DNA of 64,000 nt, from NCBI GenBank assembly GCA_029053015.1, contig JAIDHX010000048.1, forward strand, positions 1-64,000. Direction: 5' to 3'. A program made the translations under genes and the position numbers. This DNA is from Lachnospiraceae bacterium (GTDB lineage: Bacteria; Bacillota; Clostridia; Lachnospirales; Lachnospiraceae). How positions within the stretch are numbered: the first letter of the stretch is position 1; each line of letters starts with the position of its first letter. The notes under the pieces were generated by a model. It made no database searches. It saw only the letters and a program-made list of their open reading frames with translations, and was not told the origin of the DNA. Positions 27,669 to 36,726 of the stretch are shown one piece after another.

Positions 27669-30455
27669 ATGACGAAGAATTTGGACAAAGAATTATATCC
27701 GGATTACGTTTATCCGGAGCATAAGGCCGACCACAGTGAGCCTCCCCGCAAGAGTATTCTGAAGCTGGGAAAAAAGATCACCGATCGGATCCCGCAGAAG
27801 CTGGGGCTGAAAAAAATCACGCAGGACGATCCGGAATACTGGGGACTTGCAGGCGTACTGACAGACGAGGAGGCGGAAATCGCTTTCAAAATGGGCGTCC
27901 GGAAGCCGAAGACCTTACAGGAGATGGTAAAGCTTACCGGCATACCCGAAGAAGAGCTGGAACCAAAGCTTCAGCAGATGTCGGTAAAAGGAATTCTGGA
28001 GTACAACTGGGAAAATGAGCGGCATGAAAAACAGTATGTACTTCCCATGTTTGTGCCGGGTTCCGGAGAATTCTTTAACATGAACAGCAATGTAATAGAA
28101 GAACATCCGGAGGTTACCCTGTTCTTTGAACACATGTCAAGACTGCCTTTAGAGAAGGTGACGCCCTTTGTAGGACCGGGCGGCAACGGCATCGGTATGC
28201 ATGTCATTCCCGTGGAAAAAGCGATTGAGATGGAGAGCGAATCCATTGATCTGGAGCACATTTCCTACTGGCTGTCAAAATATGAGGGCAAATATGCGGC
28301 AAGCCCCTGTTCCTGCCGCCGTTCCCGCCTGAAACACGATGAAGGCTGCGGAGACGACCCGGAGGGTTGGTGTGTTGCCGTGGGCGATATGGCGGACTAC
28401 GTGGTAGAGACCCAGAAGGATGGACGTTACATAACCAAAGAGGAAGCGCTGGATATTTTCAAACAGGCTGAGGATAACGGGTTTGTGCACCAGATTACAA
28501 ACATTGACGGTGCCAATAAGATTTTTGCCATTTGTAACTGTAACGTGAACGTATGTTATGCTTTACGTACTTCACAGCTTTTTAACACACCCAATATGTC
28601 CCGTTCCGCTTATGTCGCGAAGGTAGACAAATCAAAATGCGTTGCCTGCGGCAAATGCGTGGAAGCCTGCCCGGCAGGAGCAGTAAAACTGGGACAGAAG
28701 CTCTGCAAAAAGGATGGCAGCGAGGTGACATATCCTCAAATGCCGCTTCCTCATGAGAAAAAATGGGGAGAACATATGTGGACTCACAACTACAGAGACG
28801 TGAACCGGATCAATTGTCATGACACCGGAACCGCTCCCTGTAAAACGGCCTGTCCTGCGCACATTGCCATCCAGGGATATTTGCAGCTTGCAAAGGAAGG
28901 ACGTTACGAGGAGGCATTGGCTCTCATCAAGAAAGATAATCCTCTGCCCGCTATTTGCGGACGGATCTGTAACCGCCGCTGCGAGGATGCCTGCACACGA
29001 GGAACCATTGACGAGGCAGTTGCCATTGATGCGGTAAAACGCTTTATTGCAGAAAGAGATCTGAATGCCGAGACCCGTTATATTCCCAAGCCGACCATTC
29101 CTTCCTTACGGGGCGGTTTTGAGGAAAAAATTGCCATCATCGGTTCAGGTCCTGCCGGACTTTCCTGCGCATATTTCCTGGCGGAGAAAGGCTACAAACC
29201 TACCGTTTTTGAAAAAGCGGAGAAACCCGGCGGTATGCTGACCTACGGAATTCCTTCTTACAAGCTGGAAAAAGATCTGATTGCGGCGGAAATTGACGTG
29301 ATCAAAGCTATGGGCGTTGAGATCAAGTGCGGTGTTGAGGTAGGAAAAGACGTTACGATTGCACAGCTTCGCGAGCAGGGCTACAAAGGCTTCTATATTG
29401 CGATCGGCTGTCAGGGCGGAAAAAAAGCAGGCGTGCCCGGTGAAGATGCACAGGGTGTTTACACTGCAGTAGAATTTTTGAGAGAAGCCGGCGAGAAAGA
29501 GGCTTTTGACCTTGGCGGAGACGTGGTCGTGATCGGCGGCGGTAATGTTGCGATAGACGCTGCAAGAACGAGCACACGCTGCGGACAGGGCAAGGTTTCC
29601 ATGGTTTGTCTGGAAAGCCGGGATGAGATGCCGGCAAGCCGGGAAGAAATCTTAGAGGCAAGTGAAGAAAATATTGCCATCAACAACGGCTGGGGTCCCA
29701 AAGAGATTCTCTCTGAGAACGGGAAAGTGACAGGAGTTGTATTTAAAAAATGTACCCGTGTTTATGACGAGAACCATCGCTTTGCCCCGCTTTATGACGA
29801 GGAACAGACCATGACTATAAACTGCTCCAGCGTGATCTTCAGCGTAGGTCAGGGAATTGTCTGGGGTGACCTTTTGAATGGCACAAAGGTAGAGCTTCGT
29901 CCTAACGGAGGAGCGATTGCCAATAAGCTGACTTATCAGACCGCAGAACCGGATATTTTTGTGGGCGGCGATGTTTATACGGGTCCTAAGTTTGCCATAG
30001 ATGCCATCGCAGCAGGACGCGAGGGAGCGATTTCCCTTCACCGCTTTGTGCATGAGCATTGTACGCTGACCATCGGAAGAAACCGCAGAGATTTTATCGA
30101 ACTGGACAAAGAAGATATTCAGGTTGCAAGCTATGACAATACTGACAGACAGCGGCCGGAGCGGGCGGAGGAAGCACAGGCGCAGTCCTTTAGGGATCTT
30201 TCCCACACGCTGACCGAAGAACAGGTGAAGGCAGAAACTTCCCGCTGCTTAGGATGCGGCGCGTCCGTTGTGGATCCCAATAAGTGTATCGGCTGCGGCG
30301 TCTGCACCACAAAGTGCGTATTTGATGCCATTACGCTTCACAGAGAACATCCGGAGTGCTCCGAGATGGTAAAATCAGAGGATAAGCTGAAATACGTGCT
30401 TCCCAACATGATCAAGCAGTCGTTGAAAGTAACGTTTGCATCCAAAAAGGATTAA
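27669..30455 (+). CDS. Multidomain Fe-S/FAD oxidoreductase (GltD-like)
   Basis: A 928-residue chain. Residues about 1-300 hold a winged-helix-like start and a Cys-rich segment (SPCSCRRS, then CGDDPEGWC and ICNCNVNVCYA). A ferredoxin cluster follows (CVACGKCVEACPAGA, near 325). Next is the GltD/dihydropyrimidine-dehydrogenase-type Fe-S domain (APCKTACPAHIAIQGYL, CGRICNRRCEDAC). FAD binding is at IAIIGSGPAGLSCAYFLAEK (near 488) and NAD(P)H binding at VVVIGGGNVAIDAARTS (near 620). A last cluster CIGCGVCTTKC lies near 876. It can pass electrons between NAD(P)H, flavin and several 4Fe-4S clusters. Sitting between hypB and hypA, it may serve a nickel enzyme encoded elsewhere. Confidence 0.9.
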   Translation: MTKNLDKELYPDYVYPEHKADHSEPPRKSILKLGKKITDRIPQKLGLKKITQDDPEYWGLAGVLTDEEAEIAFKMGVRKPKTLQEMVKLTGIPEEELEPKLQQMSVKGILEYNWENERHEKQYVLPMFVPGSGEFFNMNSNVIEEHPEVTLFFEHMSRLPLEKVTPFVGPGGNGIGMHVIPVEKAIEMESESIDLEHISYWLSKYEGKYAASPCSCRRSRLKHDEGCGDDPEGWCVAVGDMADYVVETQKDGRYITKEEALDIFKQAEDNGFVHQITNIDGANKIFAICNCNVNVCYALRTSQLFNTPNMSRSAYVAKVDKSKCVACGKCVEACPAGAVKLGQKLCKKDGSEVTYPQMPLPHEKKWGEHMWTHNYRDVNRINCHDTGTAPCKTACPAHIAIQGYLQLAKEGRYEEALALIKKDNPLPAICGRICNRRCEDACTRGTIDEAVAIDAVKRFIAERDLNAETRYIPKPTIPSLRGGFEEKIAIIGSGPAGLSCAYFLAEKGYKPTVFEKAEKPGGMLTYGIPSYKLEKDLIAAEIDVIKAMGVEIKCGVEVGKDVTIAQLREQGYKGFYIAIGCQGGKKAGVPGEDAQGVYTAVEFLREAGEKEAFDLGGDVVVIGGGNVAIDAARTSTRCGQGKVSMVCLESRDEMPASREEILEASEENIAINNGWGPKEILSENGKVTGVVFKKCTRVYDENHRFAPLYDEEQTMTINCSSVIFSVGQGIVWGDLLNGTKVELRPNGGAIANKLTYQTAEPDIFVGGDVYTGPKFAIDAIAAGREGAISLHRFVHEHCTLTIGRNRRDFIELDKEDIQVASYDNTDRQRPERAEEAQAQSFRDLSHTLTEEQVKAETSRCLGCGASVVDPNKCIGCGVCTTKCVFDAITLHREHPECSEMVKSEDKLKYVLPNMIKQSLKVTFASKKD

Positions 30456-30458
30456 GCT

Positions 30459-30803
30459 ATGCATGAATTAGGTGTTGTATTTCACATTATGGATAGTCTG
30501 GAAAAGGTTGCACAGGAAAACGAGGTGGCGGGTATTTCCAAAGTGGTTCTGGAGCTGGGGGAAGTGTCTACGGTCATAGAATCCTATCTGCAGAACTGCT
30601 GGAAATGGGCAGCCGGGAAACGAGAGCTGTTCGCGGACGCGGAGCTGTTCGTGGAAACGCTTCCTGCCGTTACTTATTGTGAAGGCTGCGGTCAAACCTA
30701 TCCGACTGTGGAGTATGGTAAAATTTGTCCTCACTGCAAAAGTTCGGATACATGGCTTTTACAGGGGAATGAATTTAACATAAAAGAAATAGAAGTATAC
30801 TAA
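30459..30803 (+). CDS. hypA: Nickel metallochaperone HypA/HybF
   Basis: A 114-residue protein beginning MHELGVV, with the nickel-binding Met-His-Glu N-terminus. The zinc site is CEGCGQTYPTVEYGKICPHC (two CxxC, near 72-91). It starts 4 nt after the oxidoreductase stop, so it is in the same operon. As with HypB, no hydrogenase is near. Confidence 0.93.
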   Translation: MHELGVVFHIMDSLEKVAQENEVAGISKVVLELGEVSTVIESYLQNCWKWAAGKRELFADAELFVETLPAVTYCEGCGQTYPTVEYGKICPHCKSSDTWLLQGNEFNIKEIEVY

Positions 30804-30822
30804 AAGAAGAGAGGGAGAGATT

Positions 30823-31860
30823 ATGGTTTTTCAAATCTATGATGGAAAAACACTGTGGCAGCTTTTAGGATGGGTTCTAGTTTTTGCCGGACTGATTCTT
30901 ATAAACGAAGTTGCCAGACGTACCAAAATCGGCGGAATGGCTTGCTTTTTTGCACTTCCCGCTGCGCTGACGGTTTATTTTATCGCCATTTATGTCGGAG
31001 CCGCAATGGGTGCCGAATGGGCGCTGAATAACCAGACTTATGTACATATGAACAGCTGGTTCCATTATGCTAAGCTTTACGCTGCGCTGACAGGCTGTAT
31101 CGGTTTCATGGTTATCAAATATCACTGGGGCAAGCTTGGAAAATCCCATGCTTTCAAGGTATTCCCCTTTGTGATCGTTGCGATCAACATCCTGATTGCA
31201 GTTGTATCTGATTTTGAATCCGTGGTCAGAGCCGGATCTATTATGGGCGGCTGGTGGAAATCTTCCGAGGGCGTATGGCTCTACGGCGGCTGGTGGAACA
31301 TCTTAAACGGTATCGCAGGTCTGATCAATATCGTTTGTATGACCGGCTGGTGGGGTATCTATTCCTCCAAGGATAAAAAGGATATGCTTTGGCCGGATAT
31401 GACCTGGTGCTTTATTCTGGCATATGATATTTGGAACTTCCAGTACACCTACCTGAATCTGCCCACCCATTCATGGTACTGCGGTTTTGCGCTTCTGCTT
31501 GCGCCGACCGTTGCCAATGCACTCTGGAACAAGGGCGGCTGGATTCAGAACCGTGCCAATACGCTGGCGCTTTGGTGTATGTTTGCACAGGTATTCCCGC
31601 TGTTTCAGGATGCAAGCCGCTTTACAACCGTATCTTCCGTATACGGAGCAGGCGGAGCGGCGGCTGCTTTTGGAGACACCATGCCTACGACAGCCAATCC
31701 TACGGCGCAGGGAATCATTTCCGTGATTTCCATTGTAGTGAACATTGCTGTGTTTGCCGTGATCTTGAAGCGTGCAAAAGCACAGAAGAAAAATCCGTAT
31801 ACCAACGAGATTTTTACGGATCAGAAAGATTTCCAACAGGCTATGAGCAGGGCGGAATAA
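30823..31860 (+). CDS. DUF5692-like polytopic membrane protein
   Basis: A 345-residue protein with about nine hydrophobic segments and many Trp in loops (GWWKSSEGVWLYGGWWN, AYDIWNFQYTYLNLPTHSWY). I associate this pattern with DUF5692 proteins, whose function is not known. GAGGGAG precedes the ATG, and it ends the hypB operon before a terminator. His and Trp residues between helices could bind a cofactor or metal, which is inference only. Confidence 0.75.
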   Translation: MVFQIYDGKTLWQLLGWVLVFAGLILINEVARRTKIGGMACFFALPAALTVYFIAIYVGAAMGAEWALNNQTYVHMNSWFHYAKLYAALTGCIGFMVIKYHWGKLGKSHAFKVFPFVIVAINILIAVVSDFESVVRAGSIMGGWWKSSEGVWLYGGWWNILNGIAGLINIVCMTGWWGIYSSKDKKDMLWPDMTWCFILAYDIWNFQYTYLNLPTHSWYCGFALLLAPTVANALWNKGGWIQNRANTLALWCMFAQVFPLFQDASRFTTVSSVYGAGGAAAAFGDTMPTTANPTAQGIISVISIVVNIAVFAVILKRAKAQKKNPYTNEIFTDQKDFQQAMSRAE

Positions 31861-31887
31861 AATTGAATTGCAAAAAGCGTAACAAGG

Positions 31888-31927
31888 AACGGACTTTGGA
31901 GGTTTCCCTTCAAGTCCGTTTCTTTTT
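31888..31927 (+). terminator. Terminator of the hypB operon
   Basis: AACGGACTT (31888-31896) pairs perfectly with AAGTCCGTT (31912-31920), followed by TCTTTTT. Confidence 0.88.
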
Positions 31928-31930
31928 AAA

Positions 31931-31960
31931 CAAACTATGACATACTGTTGTCATAGTTTG
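31931..31960. promoter_or_regulatory. Perfect palindromic operator upstream of WYL regulator
   Basis: CAAACTATGACA (31931-31942) is repeated inverted at 31949-31960 around a 6-nt spacer. A -10-like TATACT lies at 31966-31971 and the gene starts at 31993, so the site overlaps the promoter. It is a likely autoregulatory binding site of the WYL protein. Confidence 0.7.
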
Positions 31961-31992
31961 TTTGCTATACTGGGGGTGAAAGGAGGAAAAGC

Positions 31993-32898
31993 ATGAAGAT
32001 TGGTCGGCTTATGGGCATTGTTGTTTATTTATTGAATAATGGGCGGACATCCGCACAGAAATTAGCGGAAGAATTTGAGGTTTCTGCCAGAACGATTATG
32101 AGGGATTTAGAAACATTGGATCAGGCAGGTATTCCCATTCAATCTTTTTATGGTGTGGAAGGCGGCTATCAAATTATGGATAGCTTTGTTTTAGAAAAAC
32201 AAGTTGCAACAAGTCATGAATATGATTGGATAGTCACTGCCCTGAAAGGATTGGCAAGTGCATACGAAAATAAAGGTTTAGAGCAGACTTTGGAAAAAGT
32301 AAAGAGTTTAAACCATACGGAGGGCGTTGCGGTTTCCGTGGATTTAGGCGTTGCGGGTGAAGATGACAAAATAAAGGAACAATTAAAGCTGTTAGAAGAT
32401 GCAATCGGGAAAAAATGTGTTGTTCGGTTTTCTTATACCAATAGTCATGATGAAGTAAAAGAAATGCAGGTAGAGCCGGTTTTACTCCAATACAAATGGT
32501 ATAACTGGTATCTGATTGGATATTACGAAAAATATCAGAATTATTGTATGTTCAAATTAGTCCGTATGGACAGTCTGCGGGCAACGGATATCAAAAACAC
32601 AAAAGTCCATCATCTTTCCGATATTAAGCTGGAAGATGGTAATGAAAATATGGTGCATATCAAACTATATGGAAAAGCAATCATAAAAGCGAAGTGCAGG
32701 GAATACTTGAATGGACGAATCACGCAGGAATTTGAAAATGGTGATTTTGAGTATTGTTTTTCTGCACCGGAACATGAGACATTCTGGTATGGCGTGATTC
32801 TTTCTTTTGGAAACAAGGTTAAGATAATCGAACCACAGAAAATAAAGGAACGCATTATAAAAACATGTAAGGAAATACAAATGGCGTATGAGGAGTGA
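31993..32898 (+). CDS. WYL-domain transcriptional regulator
   Basis: A 301-residue regulator. The N-terminal HTH (about 5-60, SAQKLAEEFEVSARTIMRDL) is DeoR/HTH_11-like. Residues about 135-210 form the WYL domain with the YNWYLIGYYEKYQNYCMFKL segment, and a WCX-like C-terminus follows. WYL domains bind nucleic acid or small ligands and control stress or defence genes. AGGAGG precedes the ATG. RidA and DUF3795 genes follow closely. Confidence 0.92.
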   Translation: MKIGRLMGIVVYLLNNGRTSAQKLAEEFEVSARTIMRDLETLDQAGIPIQSFYGVEGGYQIMDSFVLEKQVATSHEYDWIVTALKGLASAYENKGLEQTLEKVKSLNHTEGVAVSVDLGVAGEDDKIKEQLKLLEDAIGKKCVVRFSYTNSHDEVKEMQVEPVLLQYKWYNWYLIGYYEKYQNYCMFKLVRMDSLRATDIKNTKVHHLSDIKLEDGNENMVHIKLYGKAIIKAKCREYLNGRITQEFENGDFEYCFSAPEHETFWYGVILSFGNKVKIIEPQKIKERIIKTCKEIQMAYEE

Positions 32899-32931
32899 AG
32901 CAGCGGGAAGCACTCCGGAATGGAGATTAAA

Positions 32932-33300
32932 ATGAAAGAAATCAAGAGATATGAAATGAACGAAGAATGGGCACATGCAGGCATTATTGAAGCAGGAGAC
33001 TTCTGCTTTTTGAGTTATTGCGTCGGTAATATCGGAGGCACGATTGAGCAGCAGATTAACGGGGCTTTTGATGAAATGGAAAGAAGACTGGCATTGGCAG
33101 GTCTGACACTTGAGAATGTAGTCAAGATGGATTGCTTATTCAGGGATGTCTGGAATATACCGGTGATGGAAAAAGTAATAAAAGAAAGATTCAAAGGCAA
33201 ATACCCTGCGCGTAAATCGATTCAGACCGAATTTGCCCATGCAGGGGGAGCACAGGGATTACAATTTCAAGCGGATGCGATAGCCTATGCAGCAAGATAG
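32932..33300 (+). CDS. RidA-family protein
   Basis: A 122-residue protein of the YjgF/RidA family, which hydrolyses reactive imines and enamines. Visible are a central LTLENVVKMDCLFRD, the turn KYPARKSIQTEF with the conserved Arg, and the end LQFQADAIAY. It lacks the usual Glu-rich VEIEaiA end, so enzyme activity is less certain. The start at 32932 fits GGAG at 32921-32924; an ATG at 32920 is also in frame. It overlaps the next gene by 14 bp. Confidence 0.85.
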   Translation: MKEIKRYEMNEEWAHAGIIEAGDFCFLSYCVGNIGGTIEQQINGAFDEMERRLALAGLTLENVVKMDCLFRDVWNIPVMEKVIKERFKGKYPARKSIQTEFAHAGGAQGLQFQADAIAYAAR

Positions 33301-33535
33301 CATAATTGGAAAATGCGGTTTCTATTGCGGCGCCTGCCCCACCTGCCTTGCCGGAAACTGCAAAGGGTGCATAGAAGAACATAGAGAAGGAGACTGCTTT
33401 ACAAGAGATTGCGTGATAAACCAAAAACTAAACTTTTGCGGCGAATGCAAAGCATTTCCCTGCGAAACAATACTTACATGCCCTCATACAACAGTCCTGG
33501 ATAAAGACTGGCTTCAATGGAAAAAAACAATTTGA
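33287..33535 (+). CDS. DUF3795 Cys-rich small protein
   Basis: An 82-residue protein with eleven Cys, mostly paired (CGFYCGACPTC, CKGCIEE, CFTRDC, FCGECKAFPC). This is the zinc-binding pattern of DUF3795 proteins, of unknown function. Its start lies within the end of the RidA gene and has only a weak ribosome binding site, so translational coupling is likely. Confidence 0.8.
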   Translation: MQQDSIIGKCGFYCGACPTCLAGNCKGCIEEHREGDCFTRDCVINQKLNFCGECKAFPCETILTCPHTTVLDKDWLQWKKTI

Positions 33536-33603
33536 CTTCTTCCCCGCTCTGTTTTATGCTAGAACTTGACGGCATTGTTTGGATGCCGTCATGAGTTTTT
33601 TTC
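33532..33603 (+). promoter_or_regulatory. Promoter and leader hairpin of MATE gene
   Basis: TTGACT (33532-33537) and TATGCT (33555-33560) have a 17-bp spacer. The transcript would begin at a perfect 8-bp hairpin (GACGGCAT 33568-33575 with ATGCCGTC 33583-33590), followed 5 nt later by eight T residues. It may act as an attenuator or as a 5'-stabilising stem. Confidence 0.65.
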
Positions 33604-33621
33604 GAGGAGAGTACAATATTC

Positions 33622-35013
33622 ATGTTACACACAAGAAGCAGCAGCGGAAGAGAAGCTTCCTCCCGCGTAAAAGATATGACAAAGGGGAACCCCTATTCCC
33701 TCATGATGGCCTTTGCGCTTCCCATCTTTTTGAGTCAGGTGTTTCAGCAGCTTTATAATACCGCGGATGCACTGATTGTCGGCACATTTCTGGGGACGAA
33801 CGCACTTGCTGCCGTTACTTCGTCGGGTACGCTGATTTTCTTGATGATTAGCTTTTTCATAGGAACTGCCATGGGCGGCGGGGTTGTGATTTCCAAATTT
33901 TTCGGAGCGGGCGACAAGGAACAGGTGTCACGTGCCATCCACACGATTCTGGCATTCGGCATTGTAAGCGGGATTCTGCTGACGGTGGCGGGCGTTGCGT
34001 TTACGCCTACTTTTTTAAGGTGGATGCAGACCGATCCCGAGGTTATGCCGGAAGCGGTAGAGTATTTCCGATACTACTTTTTAGGCGCGCTTGCCATGGT
34101 CATGTACAATATTTGCCGAAGCATTATGAACGCGCTTGGGGACAGCAGACGCCCGCTGTATTATCTGATTTTTTCATCGATTTTGAACATTGTGCTGGAT
34201 GTGCTGTTTATCGGCGTATTCCGCTGGGGAGTCTGGTCGGCGGCAGTGGCGACGGTGATTTCACAGGCGGCAAGTGTCGTGTTCTGCATGAGGCATCTTT
34301 TGCAAAAAGGAAATATATACACAGTAGAGTTTAGAAAAATTCGTTTTCATAAGGCGATGCTGATAGAAATTATCCGGTATGGTCTGCCTTCGGGTGTTCA
34401 AAATTCCGTGATTGCCTTTGCCAACGTAATCGTACAGTCCCAAATCAATTCCTTTGGCAAACTGGCCATGGCTGCTTATGGCACGCATGCCAAAATAGAA
34501 GGCTTTGCTTTTCTGCCCATCACCAGCTTTAATATGGCGTGTACTACATTTATCAGCCAAAACCTTGGCGCAAGACAGTATGAGCGTGCAAAGAAGGGGG
34601 CGCGGTTCAGTATTCTTGCCGCAGTGTTTTTGGCGGAGGTAATCGGCATCGGATATTATGTTTTTGCGCCGCAGCTTATCGGCATATTTGATAAGACAGC
34701 AGGGGTAATCGCGCTTGGTGTGCAGCAGGCAAGAACGGTGGCATTGTTCTATTTTCTGCTTGCTTTTTCCCATTCTGTAGCGGCTGTCTGCCGCGGTGCG
34801 GGAAAGGCATTTGTACCTATGGTGATTATGTTGTCCATCTGGTGTGTGGTGCGCATTGCCTACATCATCATCGTGATGCGCTTTACCGGCGAGATTTCCT
34901 ATATTTACTGGGCTTATCCGCTGACATGGGCAATCAGCTCGGTGATTTATCTGGGATATTATTTGTTTTCCGACTGGGTTCATGGATTTGATGGAAAGGG
35001 GAAGAACGCATGA
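33622..35013 (+). CDS. MATE-family efflux transporter
   Basis: A 463-residue protein with twelve hydrophobic segments and family hallmarks such as LPIFLSQVFQQLYNTADALIVG at the first helix and PSGVQNSVIAFANVIVQSQIN in the second half. It would export cationic drugs or metabolites using a Na+ or H+ gradient. The stop overlaps the asparaginase start by 4 bp. Confidence 0.94.
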   Translation: MLHTRSSSGREASSRVKDMTKGNPYSLMMAFALPIFLSQVFQQLYNTADALIVGTFLGTNALAAVTSSGTLIFLMISFFIGTAMGGGVVISKFFGAGDKEQVSRAIHTILAFGIVSGILLTVAGVAFTPTFLRWMQTDPEVMPEAVEYFRYYFLGALAMVMYNICRSIMNALGDSRRPLYYLIFSSILNIVLDVLFIGVFRWGVWSAAVATVISQAASVVFCMRHLLQKGNIYTVEFRKIRFHKAMLIEIIRYGLPSGVQNSVIAFANVIVQSQINSFGKLAMAAYGTHAKIEGFAFLPITSFNMACTTFISQNLGARQYERAKKGARFSILAAVFLAEVIGIGYYVFAPQLIGIFDKTAGVIALGVQQARTVALFYFLLAFSHSVAAVCRGAGKAFVPMVIMLSIWCVVRIAYIIIVMRFTGEISYIYWAYPLTWAISSVIYLGYYLFSDWVHGFDGKGKNA

Positions 35014-36011
35014 AAAAAATTTTACTGATTGCAACCGGTGGGACGATTGCTTCGGGATATACAGAGGAGGGACTTGCGCCGCAGCTTGCCGTGGAGGAGC
35101 TTCTTTGTTATGTCAAAGAGTACGAGACTTTCTGTTCGGTGGATGCCTGTCAGCTTTTCAGTCTGGACAGCACCAATATTGAGGGGGAGCACTGGCTTAA
35201 AATGGCGGCGGCAGTTGAGGAAAACTACGACGCCTACGACGGTTTTGTGATATGCCACGGAACGGATACCATGGCATTTTCCGCGGCAGCTCTGTCCTAT
35301 CTGATTCAGAACAGCCGAAAGCCGATTGTGGTGACGGGCGCGCAGAAGCCCATCGATCTTCCGGTGACCGATGCCCGCACTAATCTTTTGGACAGTCTGC
35401 GGTTTGCAGCGGATGACAGGGCGCATGGCGTCAACATTGTGTTTGGCGGTGTGGTCATAGCGGGAACCCGTGCCAAAAAAGAGCGTTCCAAAAGCTATAA
35501 TGCGTTTTCCAGCATCAATTATCCGTCTATAGCAGTTATTAGGGAAGAGCGCATTACCTTCTATATTGATGATAAGGAAAAGATAAGCGGTGAAACTGTA
35601 TTTTATCATAAGTTGAACGAAAGGGTGCTTTTGTTGAAGCTGATACCCGGGATGGATGCTTCGGTTTTAAACCGTCTTTTTCCGTTTTACGATGGTGTGA
35701 TTATAGAATCTTTTGGCGTGGGAGGCTTTCCGGAGTACGGGGAGGTTTCTTTTTATGGTGAGGTGGAAAGGTGGGCGAAGGCAGGAAAAATCGTGATGGC
35801 GGCAACACAAGTCACCCATGAGGGAAGTGACATGGCGATATACCGCGTGGGCAGACTGATTAAGGAAAACTTTGGACTGATGGAAGCTTATGACATGACT
35901 CTGGAGGCTGTCGTCACCAAGATGATGTGGGGACTGGCGCAGGCGCAGAATATAGAAGAGTTCAGGGAATTGTTTTATGCAACCGTAAATCATGATATTT
36001 TGTTTGTATAA
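35010..36011 (+). CDS. Asparaginase (type I, cytoplasmic)
   Basis: A 333-residue enzyme converting L-asparagine to aspartate and ammonia. Both active-site motifs are present: ATGGTIASGY (nucleophile Thr near 10) and ICHGTDTMAFSAAALSY (near 82-98), with TGAQKP following. There is no signal peptide, which fits the low-affinity cytoplasmic type. It is translationally coupled to the MATE gene. Confidence 0.94.
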   Translation: MKKILLIATGGTIASGYTEEGLAPQLAVEELLCYVKEYETFCSVDACQLFSLDSTNIEGEHWLKMAAAVEENYDAYDGFVICHGTDTMAFSAAALSYLIQNSRKPIVVTGAQKPIDLPVTDARTNLLDSLRFAADDRAHGVNIVFGGVVIAGTRAKKERSKSYNAFSSINYPSIAVIREERITFYIDDKEKISGETVFYHKLNERVLLLKLIPGMDASVLNRLFPFYDGVIIESFGVGGFPEYGEVSFYGEVERWAKAGKIVMAATQVTHEGSDMAIYRVGRLIKENFGLMEAYDMTLEAVVTKMMWGLAQAQNIEEFRELFYATVNHDILFV

Positions 36012-36065
36012 ATCAAATGATGATATATCTGTATATATGACAAGATAGGGGAACAGGCTTGAAAA

Positions 36066-36112
36066 ACAACGGCCGCCGAAGTGCATGTGCATGGAGGCGG
36101 CTTGTTTTATTA
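36066..36112 (+). terminator. Intrinsic terminator after asparaginase
   Basis: GCCGCC (36072-36077) pairs with GGCGGC (36096-36101), with outer AACAA/TTGTT, followed by TTTTATT. Confidence 0.75.
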
Positions 36113-36138
36113 TATTATGAAAGAGCGGGGCAAAGGAA

Positions 36139-36630
36139 ATGCAGTGCAGTGAAAATTTTTTTTGTGAGTTTTACGATGATACCTATGATGCGTTTTACCG
36201 GTATGTAAGGAGAATAACAGGAAGGGAGAGTATGGCGGAAGATATTGCGCAGGAGAGTTACTGTACAGCGTATATGTGCCGGGATATGCTGATGAAACAT
36301 CCCAATCCGGCCGGCTGGCTATATAAGACGGCTGTCTATATTGCCGGCAATATGCGCAGACGGAAAGAGAATCAGGCGGTGGCGCTGGAAGCTGTGCAGG
36401 AAACAGAGGCGGCCATGCGTGTGACGGATGCCTACGAGGCGGTAGAGGTGAAAATTATGCTGCAGAACCTGCTGCCTCAAAAGGAGTGGGAATTGCTGCA
36501 TAAGTATTATATAGAGGGGTACAGCGGTGCAGATATTGCGTGGCAGCTTGGAATTTCAGAGGAAAATGTGCGGATGAGGCTTAGCCGGATACGTAAAAAA
36601 CTGAGAGAAAAGCTGTCGTCTGAAAAATAA
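36139..36630 (+). CDS. ECF-type sigma-70 factor
   Basis: A 163-residue sigma factor. Region 2 lies at about 10-75 (YRYVRRITGRESMAEDIAQE) and region 4 at about 105-160 (HKYYIEGYSGADIAWQLGIS then ENVRMRLSRIRKKL). AAAGGAA precedes the ATG. No anti-sigma gene follows, which is unusual for an ECF factor; the next gene is a small KTSC protein. Confidence 0.9.
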   Translation: MQCSENFFCEFYDDTYDAFYRYVRRITGRESMAEDIAQESYCTAYMCRDMLMKHPNPAGWLYKTAVYIAGNMRRRKENQAVALEAVQETEAAMRVTDAYEAVEVKIMLQNLLPQKEWELLHKYYIEGYSGADIAWQLGISEENVRMRLSRIRKKLREKLSSEK

Positions 36631-36726
36631 AATTTCCTGTTACGTTTCTCCTGCCTCGGGACATTAACTTATTAGGGGGCAATAGGGAAGGCGGCAATGA
36701 CTCAAAAGAGGAGGAGATAACATTTA

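Noticed and set aside
26952..30803. Hydrogenase maturation operon
   Set aside because: Only hypA and hypB are present; hypC-F and hydrogenase subunits are absent from the window.
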